Position numbers and translations under genes: made by a program
Source of the DNA: CAVPTL01 sp963708725
GTDB taxonomy: Bacteria; Actinomycetota; Thermoleophilia; Gaiellales; JAICJC01
DNA length: 64,000 nucleotides
Direction of reading: 5' to 3'
Assembly: GCA_963708725.1 (NCBI GenBank)
Contig: CAVPTL010000018.1
Span: forward strand, 124,001-188,000
Notes under the pieces: generated by a model
The model's database searches: none
Told to the model about the DNA's origin: nothing
What the model saw: only the letters and a program-made list of their open reading frames with translations
Shown: piece after piece, positions 33,301-42,617 of the stretch
Numbering within the stretch: position 1 is the first letter of the stretch
Layout of the letters: every line of letters begins with the position of its first letter

Positions 33301-33594
33301 GTCAATGTGGTCGTCCCGGCAAAGATCTATGAGCGGGATCGGATCGCGATCCGATCAGAGCCGCTGGTGCAGATCTGGGGTCGCCTGGAACGGCGAAACG
33401 ACACGCTCAACGTGATCGCCGACCGAGTGGCGGCGCTCACCAACGTCGCGCGGCCAGAGATCCGTGAACAGGCCGAACGTGCGGCCGCCCGAGCGGCCGG
33501 AACCGGAGCTGGGCAGGGCGGCCGGGTCGCCGACATGCGAGCACTGAAGGCGGCAGTGCCCCGCGGGAATAGCTGGGGCCAGGGCCGCCGCTGA
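30331..33594 (+). CDS. dnaE2: Error-prone DNA polymerase DnaE2 (ImuC)
   Basis: SOS-induced alpha-type polymerase for translesion synthesis. 1087 residues from ATG (MLHPELHAHSCYSFLDGAS). PHP domain (LTDHDTLSG), palm with the catalytic Asp pair in VPDIDLDFPRD and the third in FLKIDLLGLG, GRGRGSSVGSIVCYLIGL, helix-hairpin-helix (LVRAGACDRYGDR), OB fold (VTVAGVMVARQRPSTAKG). It is shorter than the replicative enzyme and lacks the tau-binding tail, as expected for DnaE2. The LexA palindrome abuts the start codon. Confidence 0.96.
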   Translation: MLHPELHAHSCYSFLDGASQPEEMAMRAAELGYETLALTDHDTLSGSLEFAHAAHDAGLRPITGCELTLAGGAHLTLLVEDEQGYRNLCRLITAAHQDDRRVPQLTLDQVAQHADGLHCLSGCARHGAVARPVAQGNMREAERIARQLRGMFGRDRFAIELNRPYWRGDARRNRLLTELAVSLRVRVAGTGDVHAHSHRRTFLQDALVAIRCNTTLDACEAERRGNRESVLRSPADAAQLFAPEAIHGAAEIADRCRFDLTRDLGYSYPDFADSGEPAQVVLERQCRAELDRRYAGTGMVAEARQRLEQELGLIAHHRLAGFFLLHRDILEMARAVAVRVRGQSAGRRLLPPGRGRGSSVGSIVCYLIGLSHVDPVETRLFLGRFLSKDLASVPDIDLDFPRDVREGLMLDVIERYGSEHAALVAAFPTYKTRGAIRDLGKALALPQGEVERMARLADSWGRIEPEQVEELRGRLDAPRWKAFSFLMEEISGLPRHISQHSGGMVISTTPLVELVPVIPAAMQGRQICQWDKDSCADAGFLKIDLLGLGMLSAVEECVDLIAQSRGAPIDLSRVGFDDPDVFTEIRAADTVGVFQIESRAQMQSLVQTKPENLADLTVQVALVRPGPIVGDAVNPYIKHRRARRDDPFFEPPYDHPLLKPVLNDTLGVVVFQDQVLEVAIALAGFTTGEAESLRRAMSRKRSREALESHWVRFRDGAAENGVSEETARTVFDKVVAFSEFGFPKSHAAAFAILAYQSAWLHRAYPAEFLCALLNAQPMGFYPPATLLRDGERRQVEIRPPDINLSLATCSVEDHGAAIRIGLGYVKGVGTRSELLVAERERNGGFADVGDLVRRSPLATDLLEGLVRAGACDRYGDRRRLLWELRLHRAPAGPADARQLALALDASPTPELRPMTEWERMVADHEMMSFTTGPHPMALLRPNLAKEIRSAASLRDGTAGQVTVAGVMVARQRPSTAKGIVFLLVEDESGMVNVVVPAKIYERDRIAIRSEPLVQIWGRLERRNDTLNVIADRVAALTNVARPEIREQAERAAARAAGTGAGQGGRVADMRALKAAVPRGNSWGQGRR

Positions 33595-33596
33595 GC

Positions 33597-34136
33597 CTAG
33601 GTAAATGGCACCCGGGCGCGGAGCGCAGGCAGCTTGCTGCAACGATCCCCGCCGTCGTTGGGTTTGATCGGCGTCCACGGTGCCACCCGCACCACCACAC
33701 ACTCCGTCCCGGCCGAGGTCGGTCTCGCACACGCCCAGTGGGCGTTGCTGTTCGGCGCCTTGGCGCAGATGAACTGCCCATCACCACCCACCAGCCGAGT
33801 CACGTCCGCGGCGACCGCATCGGGATCATCGCCGGCGGGCAGCATCTGCCGCAGCTCCGGTGCGTCGCATCGCCCCGAGTTGACCGTGCCCTGTGAGATG
33901 TGCCCGCTGTAGGACACCCCCACCGCCAGGCAGATCGACTCGGCGGGATACACGACGGCGCATCCCCACAGCGATCCGTTCGACTTCTGCTCACTACAGC
34001 CGATCGTCGACCCGGGGTAGCGCAGCGCGATGTGATCCTGGACCGTCGCCGCGTCCGCGCGCTCGCGCAGCTTGACATACCAAAGGGCGCCGGCGATCAC
34101 AACGATCACCAGCGACACAGCCAGGGGCCATCTCAT
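33597..34136 (-). CDS. Membrane-anchored extracytoplasmic protein, unknown
   Basis: 179 residues. Residues about 4-20 form a hydrophobic anchor or uncleaved signal (LAVSLVIVVIAGALWYV) after one Arg; the rest is outside the membrane and carries several Cys (GCSEQKSNGSLWGCAVVYP, ICLAVG, GRCDAPE, FICAKAPN, HWACARP), which suggests disulfide bonds. Its stop is 2 nt from that of dnaE2, tail to tail. No family recognised. Confidence 0.75.
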   Translation of the reverse strand: MRWPLAVSLVIVVIAGALWYVKLRERADAATVQDHIALRYPGSTIGCSEQKSNGSLWGCAVVYPAESICLAVGVSYSGHISQGTVNSGRCDAPELRQMLPAGDDPDAVAADVTRLVGGDGQFICAKAPNSNAHWACARPTSAGTECVVVRVAPWTPIKPNDGGDRCSKLPALRARVPFT

Positions 34137-34178
34137 CGCGCGAGCATATCGCGCGACCGACCGAAACTGGCGTCGTTG

Positions 34179-34358
34179 CTAGAGAAACAGGTCGAGCACG
34201 AGCGAGATCAGGAAGACGACGGTGAACCAGGCGAAGGCCGCTGCAACGATCGCGAGCGCGACGTGAGACTGGGCCCACTCGAGCAGGCCGCCCTGGTTCT
34301 CGTATTCCCATGCGTCCTCGCTGGAAACGCCGACGCGGGCAAAAAGGGAGTCTTTCAT
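34179..34358 (-). CDS. 59-residue single-span membrane protein, paralogue A
   Basis: MKDSLFARVGVSSEDAWEYENQGG, then EWAQSHVALAIVAAAFAWFTVVFLI as one transmembrane helix. Shares with the next gene the pattern [DE]-x-W-E-Y-(x)4-GL-x-x-W-(x)3-H-V and a WF-x-VV centre in the helix. The two adjacent copies look like a tandem duplication. Function unknown. Confidence 0.65.
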   Translation of the reverse strand: MKDSLFARVGVSSEDAWEYENQGGLLEWAQSHVALAIVAAAFAWFTVVFLISLVLDLFL

Positions 34359-34414
34359 GCCGCGAGCATACGGGCGAGTATCCGGCTCGGGAAGCCCCTG
34401 ATCAGGTGGAATGC

Positions 34415-34576
34415 TCACACGAACCAATCAATCATCAGGGTGAGGGTGTAGACGACCGCGAACCAGATCAGTGCAGCGGCCAAAGTGGCGCCCACGACGT
34501 GACCCACCGTCCATCGGTGCAGCCCAGCATCCTCCGAGTACTCCCACGTCTCATCGACGTCGGCATGGTGTCGCAT
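34415..34576 (-). CDS. 53-residue single-span membrane protein, paralogue B
   Basis: MRHHADVDETWEYSEDAGLHRW, then one transmembrane helix (VVGATLAAALIWFAVVYTLTL) and a short WFV end. GGAGG about 8 nt before the ATG supports this start. Same layout as its neighbour: an acidic N-terminus with WEY, then HV at the helix entry. Function unknown; likely N-terminus inside or outside cannot be decided. Confidence 0.65.
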   Translation of the reverse strand: MRHHADVDETWEYSEDAGLHRWTVGHVVGATLAAALIWFAVVYTLTLMIDWFV

Positions 34577-34710
34577 CGAGACCCCCTCCACGCGTTCAAC
34601 TCTCTCTCCATCGGCGGCCGAGGGTGGGTTGGGCGACACCCGGCTGGGTGATCAATCAGCGCAGGCCAAACGAAATGCTTACAGGAATCTCATGGCAGGA
34701 GGGGTTTCAG

Positions 34711-35643
34711 GTGGCAACCTTAGGCATCCGCGCTTCGCTCCGCATAGCAACTTTCGGTTTACTGGTTCTCTCCGCCCTCACCGCCACCGCCGGCACCGCG
34801 ATGGCCAGCGAGATGGTCACGTTTGGAATGCATAACCCGGGCATGATCGTGAACCGCCACGGAGTCGCACGCGTTTCCTACACGACAAGTTCTGGGCTGC
34901 GCCGCCATGTGCTGGTATGGGGCGCCGTCAACGCGATCACCCCCAAGCAGGGCGCCAAGCAGGTGCATTTCAAGTTCGACTACTCGGGTGGTTCGGGATC
35001 GTTTGGAAACGGCTACTGGAAGCGGATGCACAACTACTGCCGCAAGTACACCGGCCCCAAGCTCGCAGACCTCGTGCAGGCCTGCGACGCCCCCGACGGC
35101 TCGCACTGGGCGATCCAATCCTGGCGGCGGGAGCTGCGAGACGGCGGATGGAAGGGAACCGCGCGCCAGCAGGCGCCCGAACTCCACGTCTCCCACTGGA
35201 CCGGCAAGATGGCGCAGCTGTTCGCCGACACCTCGTGGCTTCAGAATGGCAAGTTCGATCGGGTGTTCGGTTATCTGCACTACGACACCAAGGGCGTGTA
35301 CGGGTTCTCGTCGACCTCGGTGGGGGCACCGACCGACAGCTTCGGGCGCAACATGTACATCGACACCCACAATCCCGCCTGGGGCAAGGGCTGGTTCAGG
35401 TTCAACTCCGGCCTCACGCATCGCAGCGCCGGCAACTTCTGCCTGGGCCTGTACAAGCTGTACGGCCGCACGCACACCGCACGCGGAGACGCCTACCGGC
35501 TGACCGCGATGGGGCCAGGGGTCACCCCGATCGTGTCGTGGCATCACAAGGCGCCGGGCAAGTACTCGGCCAAGGCCGAAAAGAAGAAGCAGGCGGAGCT
35601 CGACTCGTTCACCCCCGCCGGCGACTCCTGCCGCAGTAACTGA
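34711..35643 (+). CDS. Secreted protein of unknown function
   Basis: 310 residues from GTG, chosen because AGGAGG lies 8 nt before it. Signal peptide of about 33 residues (hydrophobic ATFGLLVLSALTATAGTAM, cleavage after AMA). The mature part is rich in Trp, Tyr, His and Gly (FKFDYSGGSGSFGNGYWK, YLHYDTKGVYGFSSTS) with paired Cys (NYCRKYTG, QACDAPDG, NFCLGLY, DSCRSN), so probably a disulfide-stabilised beta-rich fold. No family recognised and no neighbour suggests a partner. Confidence 0.8.
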   Translation: MATLGIRASLRIATFGLLVLSALTATAGTAMASEMVTFGMHNPGMIVNRHGVARVSYTTSSGLRRHVLVWGAVNAITPKQGAKQVHFKFDYSGGSGSFGNGYWKRMHNYCRKYTGPKLADLVQACDAPDGSHWAIQSWRRELRDGGWKGTARQQAPELHVSHWTGKMAQLFADTSWLQNGKFDRVFGYLHYDTKGVYGFSSTSVGAPTDSFGRNMYIDTHNPAWGKGWFRFNSGLTHRSAGNFCLGLYKLYGRTHTARGDAYRLTAMGPGVTPIVSWHHKAPGKYSAKAEKKKQAELDSFTPAGDSCRSN

Positions 35644-35655
35644 GCGCCGCCCGGG

Positions 35656-36384
35656 TCAGGCCGTGATCAGCGCGATGCCGGCATCGACGGTGCCGACTCG
35701 TGGCACGAGGCTCGAAACGCTCTCGCGCGCGCAGAACTCGACGTCGTCGTAGAGCGAAGCCGCCGCGAGGTTTCGGGCACTCTGCGATGCTGCGAGGCCG
35801 TCCAGGGCGCTTGGGAAGCTCTTCGCGATCACCTCGGCGGCCTGGGCTGCGTCCGTCTGCTCCCAGCCCGGGAGAAGGGCTGTCAGCTCGGTCACGAACC
35901 GTCCGGCGGTGTACGCGTCGTCCATCGTGAGCGCCCCCTTCACCCCGGCGCACTGGATCAGCACCGCCCCGTCGTTGTGGCGCGCGGCCGTGGCGGCGGC
36001 AGTCGCGCAGGCTCGCAGGTTCTGGAGACAGCCGATCAGGATCGAGTCGGCATGCGCGTGGGCGGCAACGATCGCACGGGTGCCGTTGGTGGTCGTCAGC
36101 ACGAGATTGGTACCCAGCGGGGCACCATCGGCGAAGTCCCGCGGCGAGTTTCCAAGATCGAAGCCCTCGGGCCGGACGCACTTTCGCTCCCCCGCCAGCA
36201 CGCTGCCGGCTCCCAACCGCCCGGCCAGCTCGCGGGCCTCGTCGATCTCGCCGCAGGCGAGCACCCGCTCGTATCCCTGCCCGAGCGCGCAGGTGATCGT
36301 GGTGGTCGCCCGCAAGACGTCGATCACGACCGCGATCGACGTTGGCGCCGCCTCGGCGGGCACCAGTGCGACATCGATCTTCAC
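35656..36384 (-). CDS. comB: ComB family 2-phosphosulfolactate phosphatase
   Basis: 242 residues from a GTG in a GTGA overlap with the ppdK stop. Family segments: VVIDVLRATTTI, LAGERKC, LGNSP, LTTTNGTRAI, QCAGVKGALTMDDAYTAG. In archaea ComB serves coenzyme M synthesis; many bacteria carry it without the rest of that pathway, so the true substrate here is uncertain. Tightly coupled to ppdK. Confidence 0.88.
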   Translation of the reverse strand: MKIDVALVPAEAAPTSIAVVIDVLRATTTITCALGQGYERVLACGEIDEARELAGRLGAGSVLAGERKCVRPEGFDLGNSPRDFADGAPLGTNLVLTTTNGTRAIVAAHAHADSILIGCLQNLRACATAAATAARHNDGAVLIQCAGVKGALTMDDAYTAGRFVTELTALLPGWEQTDAAQAAEVIAKSFPSALDGLAASQSARNLAAASLYDDVEFCARESVSSLVPRVGTVDAGIALITA

Positions 36385-38924
36385 GATCCGAGCCCCACGG
36401 TTGCCTGGGCGGCGGCCAGCCTGGCCGTCGGCACCCGGTTTGGGGAACACGAGACATAGTCGAGTCCCACCCGCTCGAAGAACTCGATCGACAGCGGGTC
36501 TCCCCCGTGCTCGCCGCAGACTCCCAGCTTCACCGCCGGATTGGCGCTCCGGGCGGCCGAGGATGCAAGCTCGATCAAGCGCCCGACCCCCGAGGTGTCG
36601 AGGGTTTCAAAAGGACTCTGCGGCAGCAGCCGGGTTTCGAGGTAGTGCGGGAGAAACCCGTTCTCGGCGTCGTCACGCGAGAACGCAAGCGTCATCTGAG
36701 TGAGGTCGTTGGTGCCAAACGAGCAGAAGTCGGCCACCAGCGCGATCTCATCGGCTGTCAGCGCCGCGCGCGGCACCTCGATCATCGTGCCGATGATGAT
36801 TCCGAGCCCGTCACCCCCCTCCTCGGCGATCACCCGCTCGGTCATCTCTCGGAGCCGGCGCAGCTCCTCGGCGAATCCCACCAGCGGGTGCATGATCTCG
36901 ACCCCGGTCGCCTCGGTCGCAAGTGCCGCTCTGACGATCGCGCGCACCTGCATCTCGTAGATCTCGGGATGTACCAGGCCGACACGACAGCCGCGGGTGC
37001 CGAGCATCGGATTGACCTCGTGGAGCTCGACCGACTCGGGCACGAACTCGTGCAACGGCGGGTCGAGCAGCCGAATCGTCACGGGCAGCCCGCGCATCGC
37101 CCGAAAGATTCCTTCGAAGTCGGCCTGATGCGGGGGCAGCAGCCGGGCCAGCGCGTCGAGTCGCTCGTCCAGGTCGCGGGCGAGGATCACTTCGCGCATC
37201 ACCGGCAGCCACTGCTCGGAGAAGAACATGTGCTCCGTCCGGCACAGCCCGATGCCCTCGGCACCGAGCTCGCGGGCGGCCGCCGCGTCGGCGGGCGTAT
37301 CGGCGTTGGCGCGCACACCCAGCCGCCGGATCTCGTCAGCCCAGCCCGTCACGGTACGCAGTCCCTCGAGCGTGGTCGACGCCGGCGGAACCAGATCGGC
37401 CTCCCCCAGGATCACGCGGCCAACCTCGTCGTCGACCGAGACGGTGACCACATCGCCCTCACGCACCTCGTAGCCTGCGACCCGGAACAGCCGCTGCGAC
37501 TCATCGATCTCGATCATCTCGGCACCGACGACGCACGGCGTGCCCCAGCCGCGAACGACGACCGCCGCATGCGAGGTCATCCCCCCGCGGCTGGTCACAA
37601 CTCCGGTCGCGCGTGCCATTCCGGGGACATCGTCGGCCGAGGTCTCTCCGCGCACCAGGACCACCGAGACGCCGGCGTCGGCCCGCTCGATCGCGGTCGC
37701 GGCGTCGAACACCACCTGCCCCACCGCGGCTCCGGCGCACGCCGGAAGGCCGGTGGCGATCACCGGGTGCTCGTCGCGTGGATTCACGGTCGGTCGCAGC
37801 ACGTGCTCCAGCAGGTTGGCGTCCACGCGGCCGACGGCTGTCCGCTGGTCGATCACGCCCTCCGACACCATGTCCACCGCGATTCGCAGTGCGGCGCGTG
37901 GGTCGCGCTTACCGCTGCGGGTCTGCAACATGTAGAGCCGACCGCGATCAACGGTGAACTCGAGATCCTGCATGTCGCCGTAGTGGCGCTCCAGCAGCGC
38001 CATCACCTCCACCAGCGCGCTGTGGGCCTCGGGCTCGACCCGCGCCAGCTCGTCGAGCGGCAGTCCGGTGCGGGCTCCCGAGACGACGTCCTCGCCCTGA
38101 GCGTTTTGGAGAAACTCGCCATAGGGGTGCGGCTCTCCCGTCGACGGATTACGCGTGAACGCAACACCCGTCCCCGATCGTTCCCCGGTGTTCCCAAAGA
38201 CCATCTGCTGGACGTTGACGGCCGTGCCCATGTCGTCATCCAGGCGCTCACGGCGACGATAGGCAACCGCGCGGGGAGTGTTCCACGACTGGAACACGGC
38301 GGCGATTGCGAGATCGAGCTGTGCCCGTGGAGCCTGTGGAAACGGCTCGCCGGTCTCGACCCGGTACACATCCTGGTATTGACGCACCAGTTCGGTCAGC
38401 GACCCGCCGTCGAGGTCGACGTCGGCGGTCACGCCCTTGGCCAGCTTGGCTCGCCCCAGAAGGTCCTCAAACAGGTTGATCGAGACGCCCATGACAACAT
38501 TTCCAAACATCTGGATCAGCCGCCGGTAGGAGTCGTAGGCAAACCGCGGGTCGCCCGTGGTCTCGGCCAGAGCAGCAACAGACGCGTCGTTGAGGCCGAG
38601 ATTGAGGATCGTGTCCATCATTCCCGGCATCGACACCGGCGCGCCCGAACGCACCGAGACGAGCAGCGGCGACTCGCCACCGCCGAGCGTCGCCCCGACA
38701 CGCGACTCCAGCGCCTCGACCGCAGCGCCAACCTGCTCCGAAAGGCCGTCGGGCCACTCGTTGCCCGAGCGCAGATAGGCGAGGCAGGCTTCGGTGGTGA
38801 TCGTAAACCCGTCGGGCACGGGCAGACCGATGGCCGTCATCTCGGCCAGATTCGCGCCCTTACCGCCGAGCAGGTCGCGCATCGTGCGGTCGCCTTCGGC
38901 GAAGGCGTACACAAACCGCGGCAC
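36381..38924 (-). CDS. ppdK: Pyruvate, phosphate dikinase
   Basis: Interconverts pyruvate, ATP and Pi with PEP, AMP and PPi. 847 residues from GTG (VPRFVYAFAEGDRTMRDLLGGKGANLAEM). Three domains: N-terminal ATP-grasp, central phosphohistidine domain with the Thr-His pair in SRGGMTSHAAVVVRGWG, and the C-terminal PEP/pyruvate barrel ending with the catalytic Cys in LGVCGEHGGDP. Directly follows the gene for its regulatory protein. Confidence 0.97.
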   Translation of the reverse strand: MPRFVYAFAEGDRTMRDLLGGKGANLAEMTAIGLPVPDGFTITTEACLAYLRSGNEWPDGLSEQVGAAVEALESRVGATLGGGESPLLVSVRSGAPVSMPGMMDTILNLGLNDASVAALAETTGDPRFAYDSYRRLIQMFGNVVMGVSINLFEDLLGRAKLAKGVTADVDLDGGSLTELVRQYQDVYRVETGEPFPQAPRAQLDLAIAAVFQSWNTPRAVAYRRRERLDDDMGTAVNVQQMVFGNTGERSGTGVAFTRNPSTGEPHPYGEFLQNAQGEDVVSGARTGLPLDELARVEPEAHSALVEVMALLERHYGDMQDLEFTVDRGRLYMLQTRSGKRDPRAALRIAVDMVSEGVIDQRTAVGRVDANLLEHVLRPTVNPRDEHPVIATGLPACAGAAVGQVVFDAATAIERADAGVSVVLVRGETSADDVPGMARATGVVTSRGGMTSHAAVVVRGWGTPCVVGAEMIEIDESQRLFRVAGYEVREGDVVTVSVDDEVGRVILGEADLVPPASTTLEGLRTVTGWADEIRRLGVRANADTPADAAAARELGAEGIGLCRTEHMFFSEQWLPVMREVILARDLDERLDALARLLPPHQADFEGIFRAMRGLPVTIRLLDPPLHEFVPESVELHEVNPMLGTRGCRVGLVHPEIYEMQVRAIVRAALATEATGVEIMHPLVGFAEELRRLREMTERVIAEEGGDGLGIIIGTMIEVPRAALTADEIALVADFCSFGTNDLTQMTLAFSRDDAENGFLPHYLETRLLPQSPFETLDTSGVGRLIELASSAARSANPAVKLGVCGEHGGDPLSIEFFERVGLDYVSCSPNRVPTARLAAAQATVGLGS

Positions 38925-38926
38925 GG

Positions 38927-39763
38927 TCAGATCCTGGCGCCTTCGAGTGCCGCGCGGCGCCGTTCGGCAACGAGCTCGGCGACGCGTGCGGCCGCCTCTT
39001 CGATGGCGAGCCCCGACACGTCGATGACCGGGCAGCCCAGCCGTCGGTGAAGCGTCGATGCGAGCTCCAGCTCGTCGTAGATCTCCGACAGATCGGCGTA
39101 CCGGGCGTTCGCTCCGGCGGCCAGCGCCCGCACCCGCCGCGCGCGGATCTCGGCCAGCCGTTCGGCGTCGATTGTCAGCCCGACCACCTTCCACCGATCC
39201 ACCGAAAACAGCGCCGGGGGCGGATCGATGCCGCGCACGATCGGCACGTTTGCAGCCATGTAGCCGAGATAGCCCAGGTGCATCGAGGTCGGAGTCTTGG
39301 ATGTCCGCGAGACGCCGACCAGCACGATCTCGGCGTGATTCAAGTCCTCGGAGCCGCGACCGTCGTCGTGCTTCACAGCAAACTCGATGGCGGCGATCCG
39401 GCGGAAATACTGGGCGTCCAGGGGTGCCGTACGGCCGGGGAGCATGGTCGCCTGGGTGCCCGACGCGGTCGTGATCGCGTGCAAGGCAGGGCTGAGCACG
39501 TCCAACGTCACGATCCGGTGCTGGCGGGCGAGATCCACGATCGCCTCGCGCAGGGCCGAATCCACCAGCGTGTAGAACACGACTGCCGGGCGGCCGGTGG
39601 CGTCCTCGAGCGCGCGCGCCAGCTGTTCCTCGGTCTGCACGCGGGCGTGGCGGATCATGTCGATCTCGACGTCCTCGTACTGATGAGTGGCGGCCCGGGC
39701 GACGCGGGCGGCGGTGTCGCCGGTCGAATCGGAGACGATATGGATTTCGATCTTCTCAGGCAT
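38927..39763 (-). CDS. PPDK/PEPS regulatory protein (DUF299 kinase/pyrophosphorylase)
   Basis: 278 residues. Bifunctional protein that phosphorylates PPDK on the Thr next to the catalytic His using ADP and reverses it with Pi. The P-loop is LVGVSRTSKTPTSMHLGYLG; N-terminal HIVSDSTGDTA is also conserved. It ends 2 nt before ppdK starts, which supports PPDK rather than PEP synthase as the target. Confidence 0.94.
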   Translation of the reverse strand: MPEKIEIHIVSDSTGDTAARVARAATHQYEDVEIDMIRHARVQTEEQLARALEDATGRPAVVFYTLVDSALREAIVDLARQHRIVTLDVLSPALHAITTASGTQATMLPGRTAPLDAQYFRRIAAIEFAVKHDDGRGSEDLNHAEIVLVGVSRTSKTPTSMHLGYLGYMAANVPIVRGIDPPPALFSVDRWKVVGLTIDAERLAEIRARRVRALAAGANARYADLSEIYDELELASTLHRRLGCPVIDVSGLAIEEAAARVAELVAERRRAALEGARI

Positions 39764-39771
39764 CGCGCCCC

Positions 39772-39777
39772 AGTCTA
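39772..39777 (-). promoter_or_regulatory. -10 box (TAGACT) before the PPDK regulator
   Basis: TAGACT ends 8 nt before the ATG at 39763, in the short gap after glyS. Predicts a leaderless transcript for the regulator-ppdK-comB operon. Confidence 0.45.
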
Positions 39778-39784
39778 CCCAGTG

Positions 39785-41715
39785 CTATCCGGGCAGTTCG
39801 TCGAAGTCGCCGAGGCGGCGCAGGCAGGCGGCCACCATCGCCACCAGGCCCAGGTTTGTGCGCTGCACGTCCGGGTCCGGATCCATCACCAGCACCTCGT
39901 CGAAAAACCGGTTGACCGGGTCGACCAGATCGCCGGCGGCCTCGAGCGCCTCCGAAGCGGAGTTGCCGCGCTCCGAGATGGCCGCATCGACCTTGAGGAG
40001 CGCTTCGTGGAGCCCGATCTGAGCCGGCCCCGTCAGCCGCTCGGGCTCGACCGCGGGGTGTGCCTCTCCGGCGATCCGGCGGGAGCGGCCATAGGCGTCG
40101 CGCAGGGCATCGCGCTGCGGCCCGGCACTCTCGTGCAACGCCAATGCCATCGCACCCACCAGCACCGGCTCGACCTCCCCGGAACCACGCGCCGCCCGGA
40201 CTTCCTCGCGAGTCACACCGCGCTCGAGCATGACGGCTTCCACGCGATCCAACACGAACGGCACAGCATCGGGGCCGACCAGCTCGGTCAGCCCAACCCG
40301 CCAGCCTCGGTCAAGTGCCACCGCGACCAGCCCTGCGGCCGCGCGTCGCAAACCGTAGGGATCACGACTCCCGGTGGGCTGGAGTCCGAGAGTGAACGCG
40401 ACCGCGAGCGTATCGGCCTTATCGGCGATCGAAAGCGCCGCACCGGCGTCGCTGGCCGGCAGGGCGCCGGCGAAGCCGTAGGGCAGGTGATGCTCCTCGA
40501 TCGCGGTTGCGGTCGGCTCATCAAGTCCGGCCCGCCGCGCGTACAGCCCGCCGGCGTACCCCTCGAGATCGGAGAACTCGCCGACCAGGCTCGAGACCAG
40601 GTCGGCCTTCGAGAGCTCGGCGGCGCGCACCGCTGCCGCCGTCGTTGCCGGTCCCAGCTCGAGCCGCTCGCACAGCTGCCGCACGAGCTCGCGCACCCGC
40701 AGCGTCTTCTCGGCGATCGACCCTGATCCCTCGAGAAAGCTCACCCGGTCGAGCTCGGCGGCCATCGCCTCGATGCCGCGGTCGACGTCCGAGGCGAATG
40801 CGAACTCGGCGTCGGTCAGCCGGCCAACCAACACCTCCTCGTTCCCGCGGATCACGGTTTCGGGATCGCCGCCGTTGGCCACGAACAGGAAGCGCGGCTC
40901 GAGCCGTCCCTCCGTGCGTACGGGGAAGTAGCGCTGGTGGGACTGCATCGCGGTGATCACCACGCGCTCGGGGAGGTCGAGGAACCGCTGGTCGATGCGG
41001 CCGGTCAAGACCGACGGCCACTCGGCCAGATACACGACCTCGTCGAGCTTTCGCAGTGGGTCGACCCACTCGCCGGCCTCGTTCAGGCCCGCTTCGATCA
41101 GGCCACGCCGCTCCAGCGAGTCGACGATCACATGACCGCCGCGCAGGTCTTGCCGGTAGCTGGCACGCGTCGGTGATCTCCACCGGGCCGGCGAGGAAGC
41201 GGTGGCCGCGAGAGGTGCCGGTGGCGGTCAGGTTGAACAGCTCGACCGGGACGATCCGATCGTCCACCTTGACCACCAGCCATCGCACCGGACGGGAGAA
41301 GCGGCCGTGATCCCAGCGCATCGACTTCGAGAAGTTGAGGGCCGCGACCATGCCCGTCACCACCGCCGGGACGAGCGCATCGACGGTGGTGGCCGCGCCC
41401 TCGGAGATGGCCCACAGCAGGCCGTCGCGCTCGACCAGGTCGCCGGGCGCCAGCCCATGCTTTCGCGCGAAGCCCGCCCGCGCCTGTTCGGGGGCATCGG
41501 CTTTCGGCCCACGCACCTCCTGGCGCTGCGCCGCACGCTCGGCGGGGAGTCCGGTGGCGACCGCCGCGATCCGGCGGGGGCTGACGTGCACACCGACGGT
41601 GTTCGAATCCAGCCCTGCGCGGTCGAGGGCATCGGCGAGCAGGCCGGGAATCTGACGCTCGGCTTCCCGGCAGGCGACCGCAGGGAGATCCTCACAACCG
41701 ATCTCGATCAGAAGG

Positions 41716-41723
<8 letters not shown>
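39785..41723 (-). CDS. glyS: Glycyl-tRNA synthetase beta subunit, interrupted by a frameshift
   Basis: tRNA-binding subunit of the alpha2-beta2 enzyme. It starts at GTG (VPDLLIEIGCEDLPA) inside an 8-nt overlap with glyQ. Codons 1-186 read to HRFLAGPVEITDA; after GCG (41166-41168) one extra base at 41165 shifts the frame, and the protein resumes as ASYRQDLRGGHVIVDSLERRG through to the stop, giving 645 residues in all. Later conserved parts include LPERVVITAMQSHQRYFPV and SIADKADTLAVAF. There is no homopolymer at the site. The gene should be essential, so a sequence error or programmed +1 shift is more likely than decay. Confidence 0.9.
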
Positions 41724-42576
<853 letters not shown>

Positions 42577-42585
42577 CGGAGCGAG

Positions 42586-42591
42586 AAGCTA
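42586..42591 (-). promoter_or_regulatory. -10 box (TAGCTT) of glyQS
   Basis: TAGCTT ends 9 nt before the glyQ ATG, just after the recO hairpin. No Shine-Dalgarno between. Confidence 0.4.
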
Positions 42592-42598
42592 TCAGGAG

Positions 42599-42617
42599 CG
42601 GGGCTGCGACCGCCCCG
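42599..42617 (-). terminator. Hairpin immediately after recO
   Basis: CGGGGC (42612-42617 read on the minus strand) and GCCCCG around a 7-nt loop, starting directly after the recO stop codon. No U-run follows. Confidence 0.45.

Noticed and set aside
36342..39050. 902-codon plus-strand frame opposite ppdK
   Set aside because: PPDK is unambiguous on the other strand; the reverse reading shows only shadow composition.
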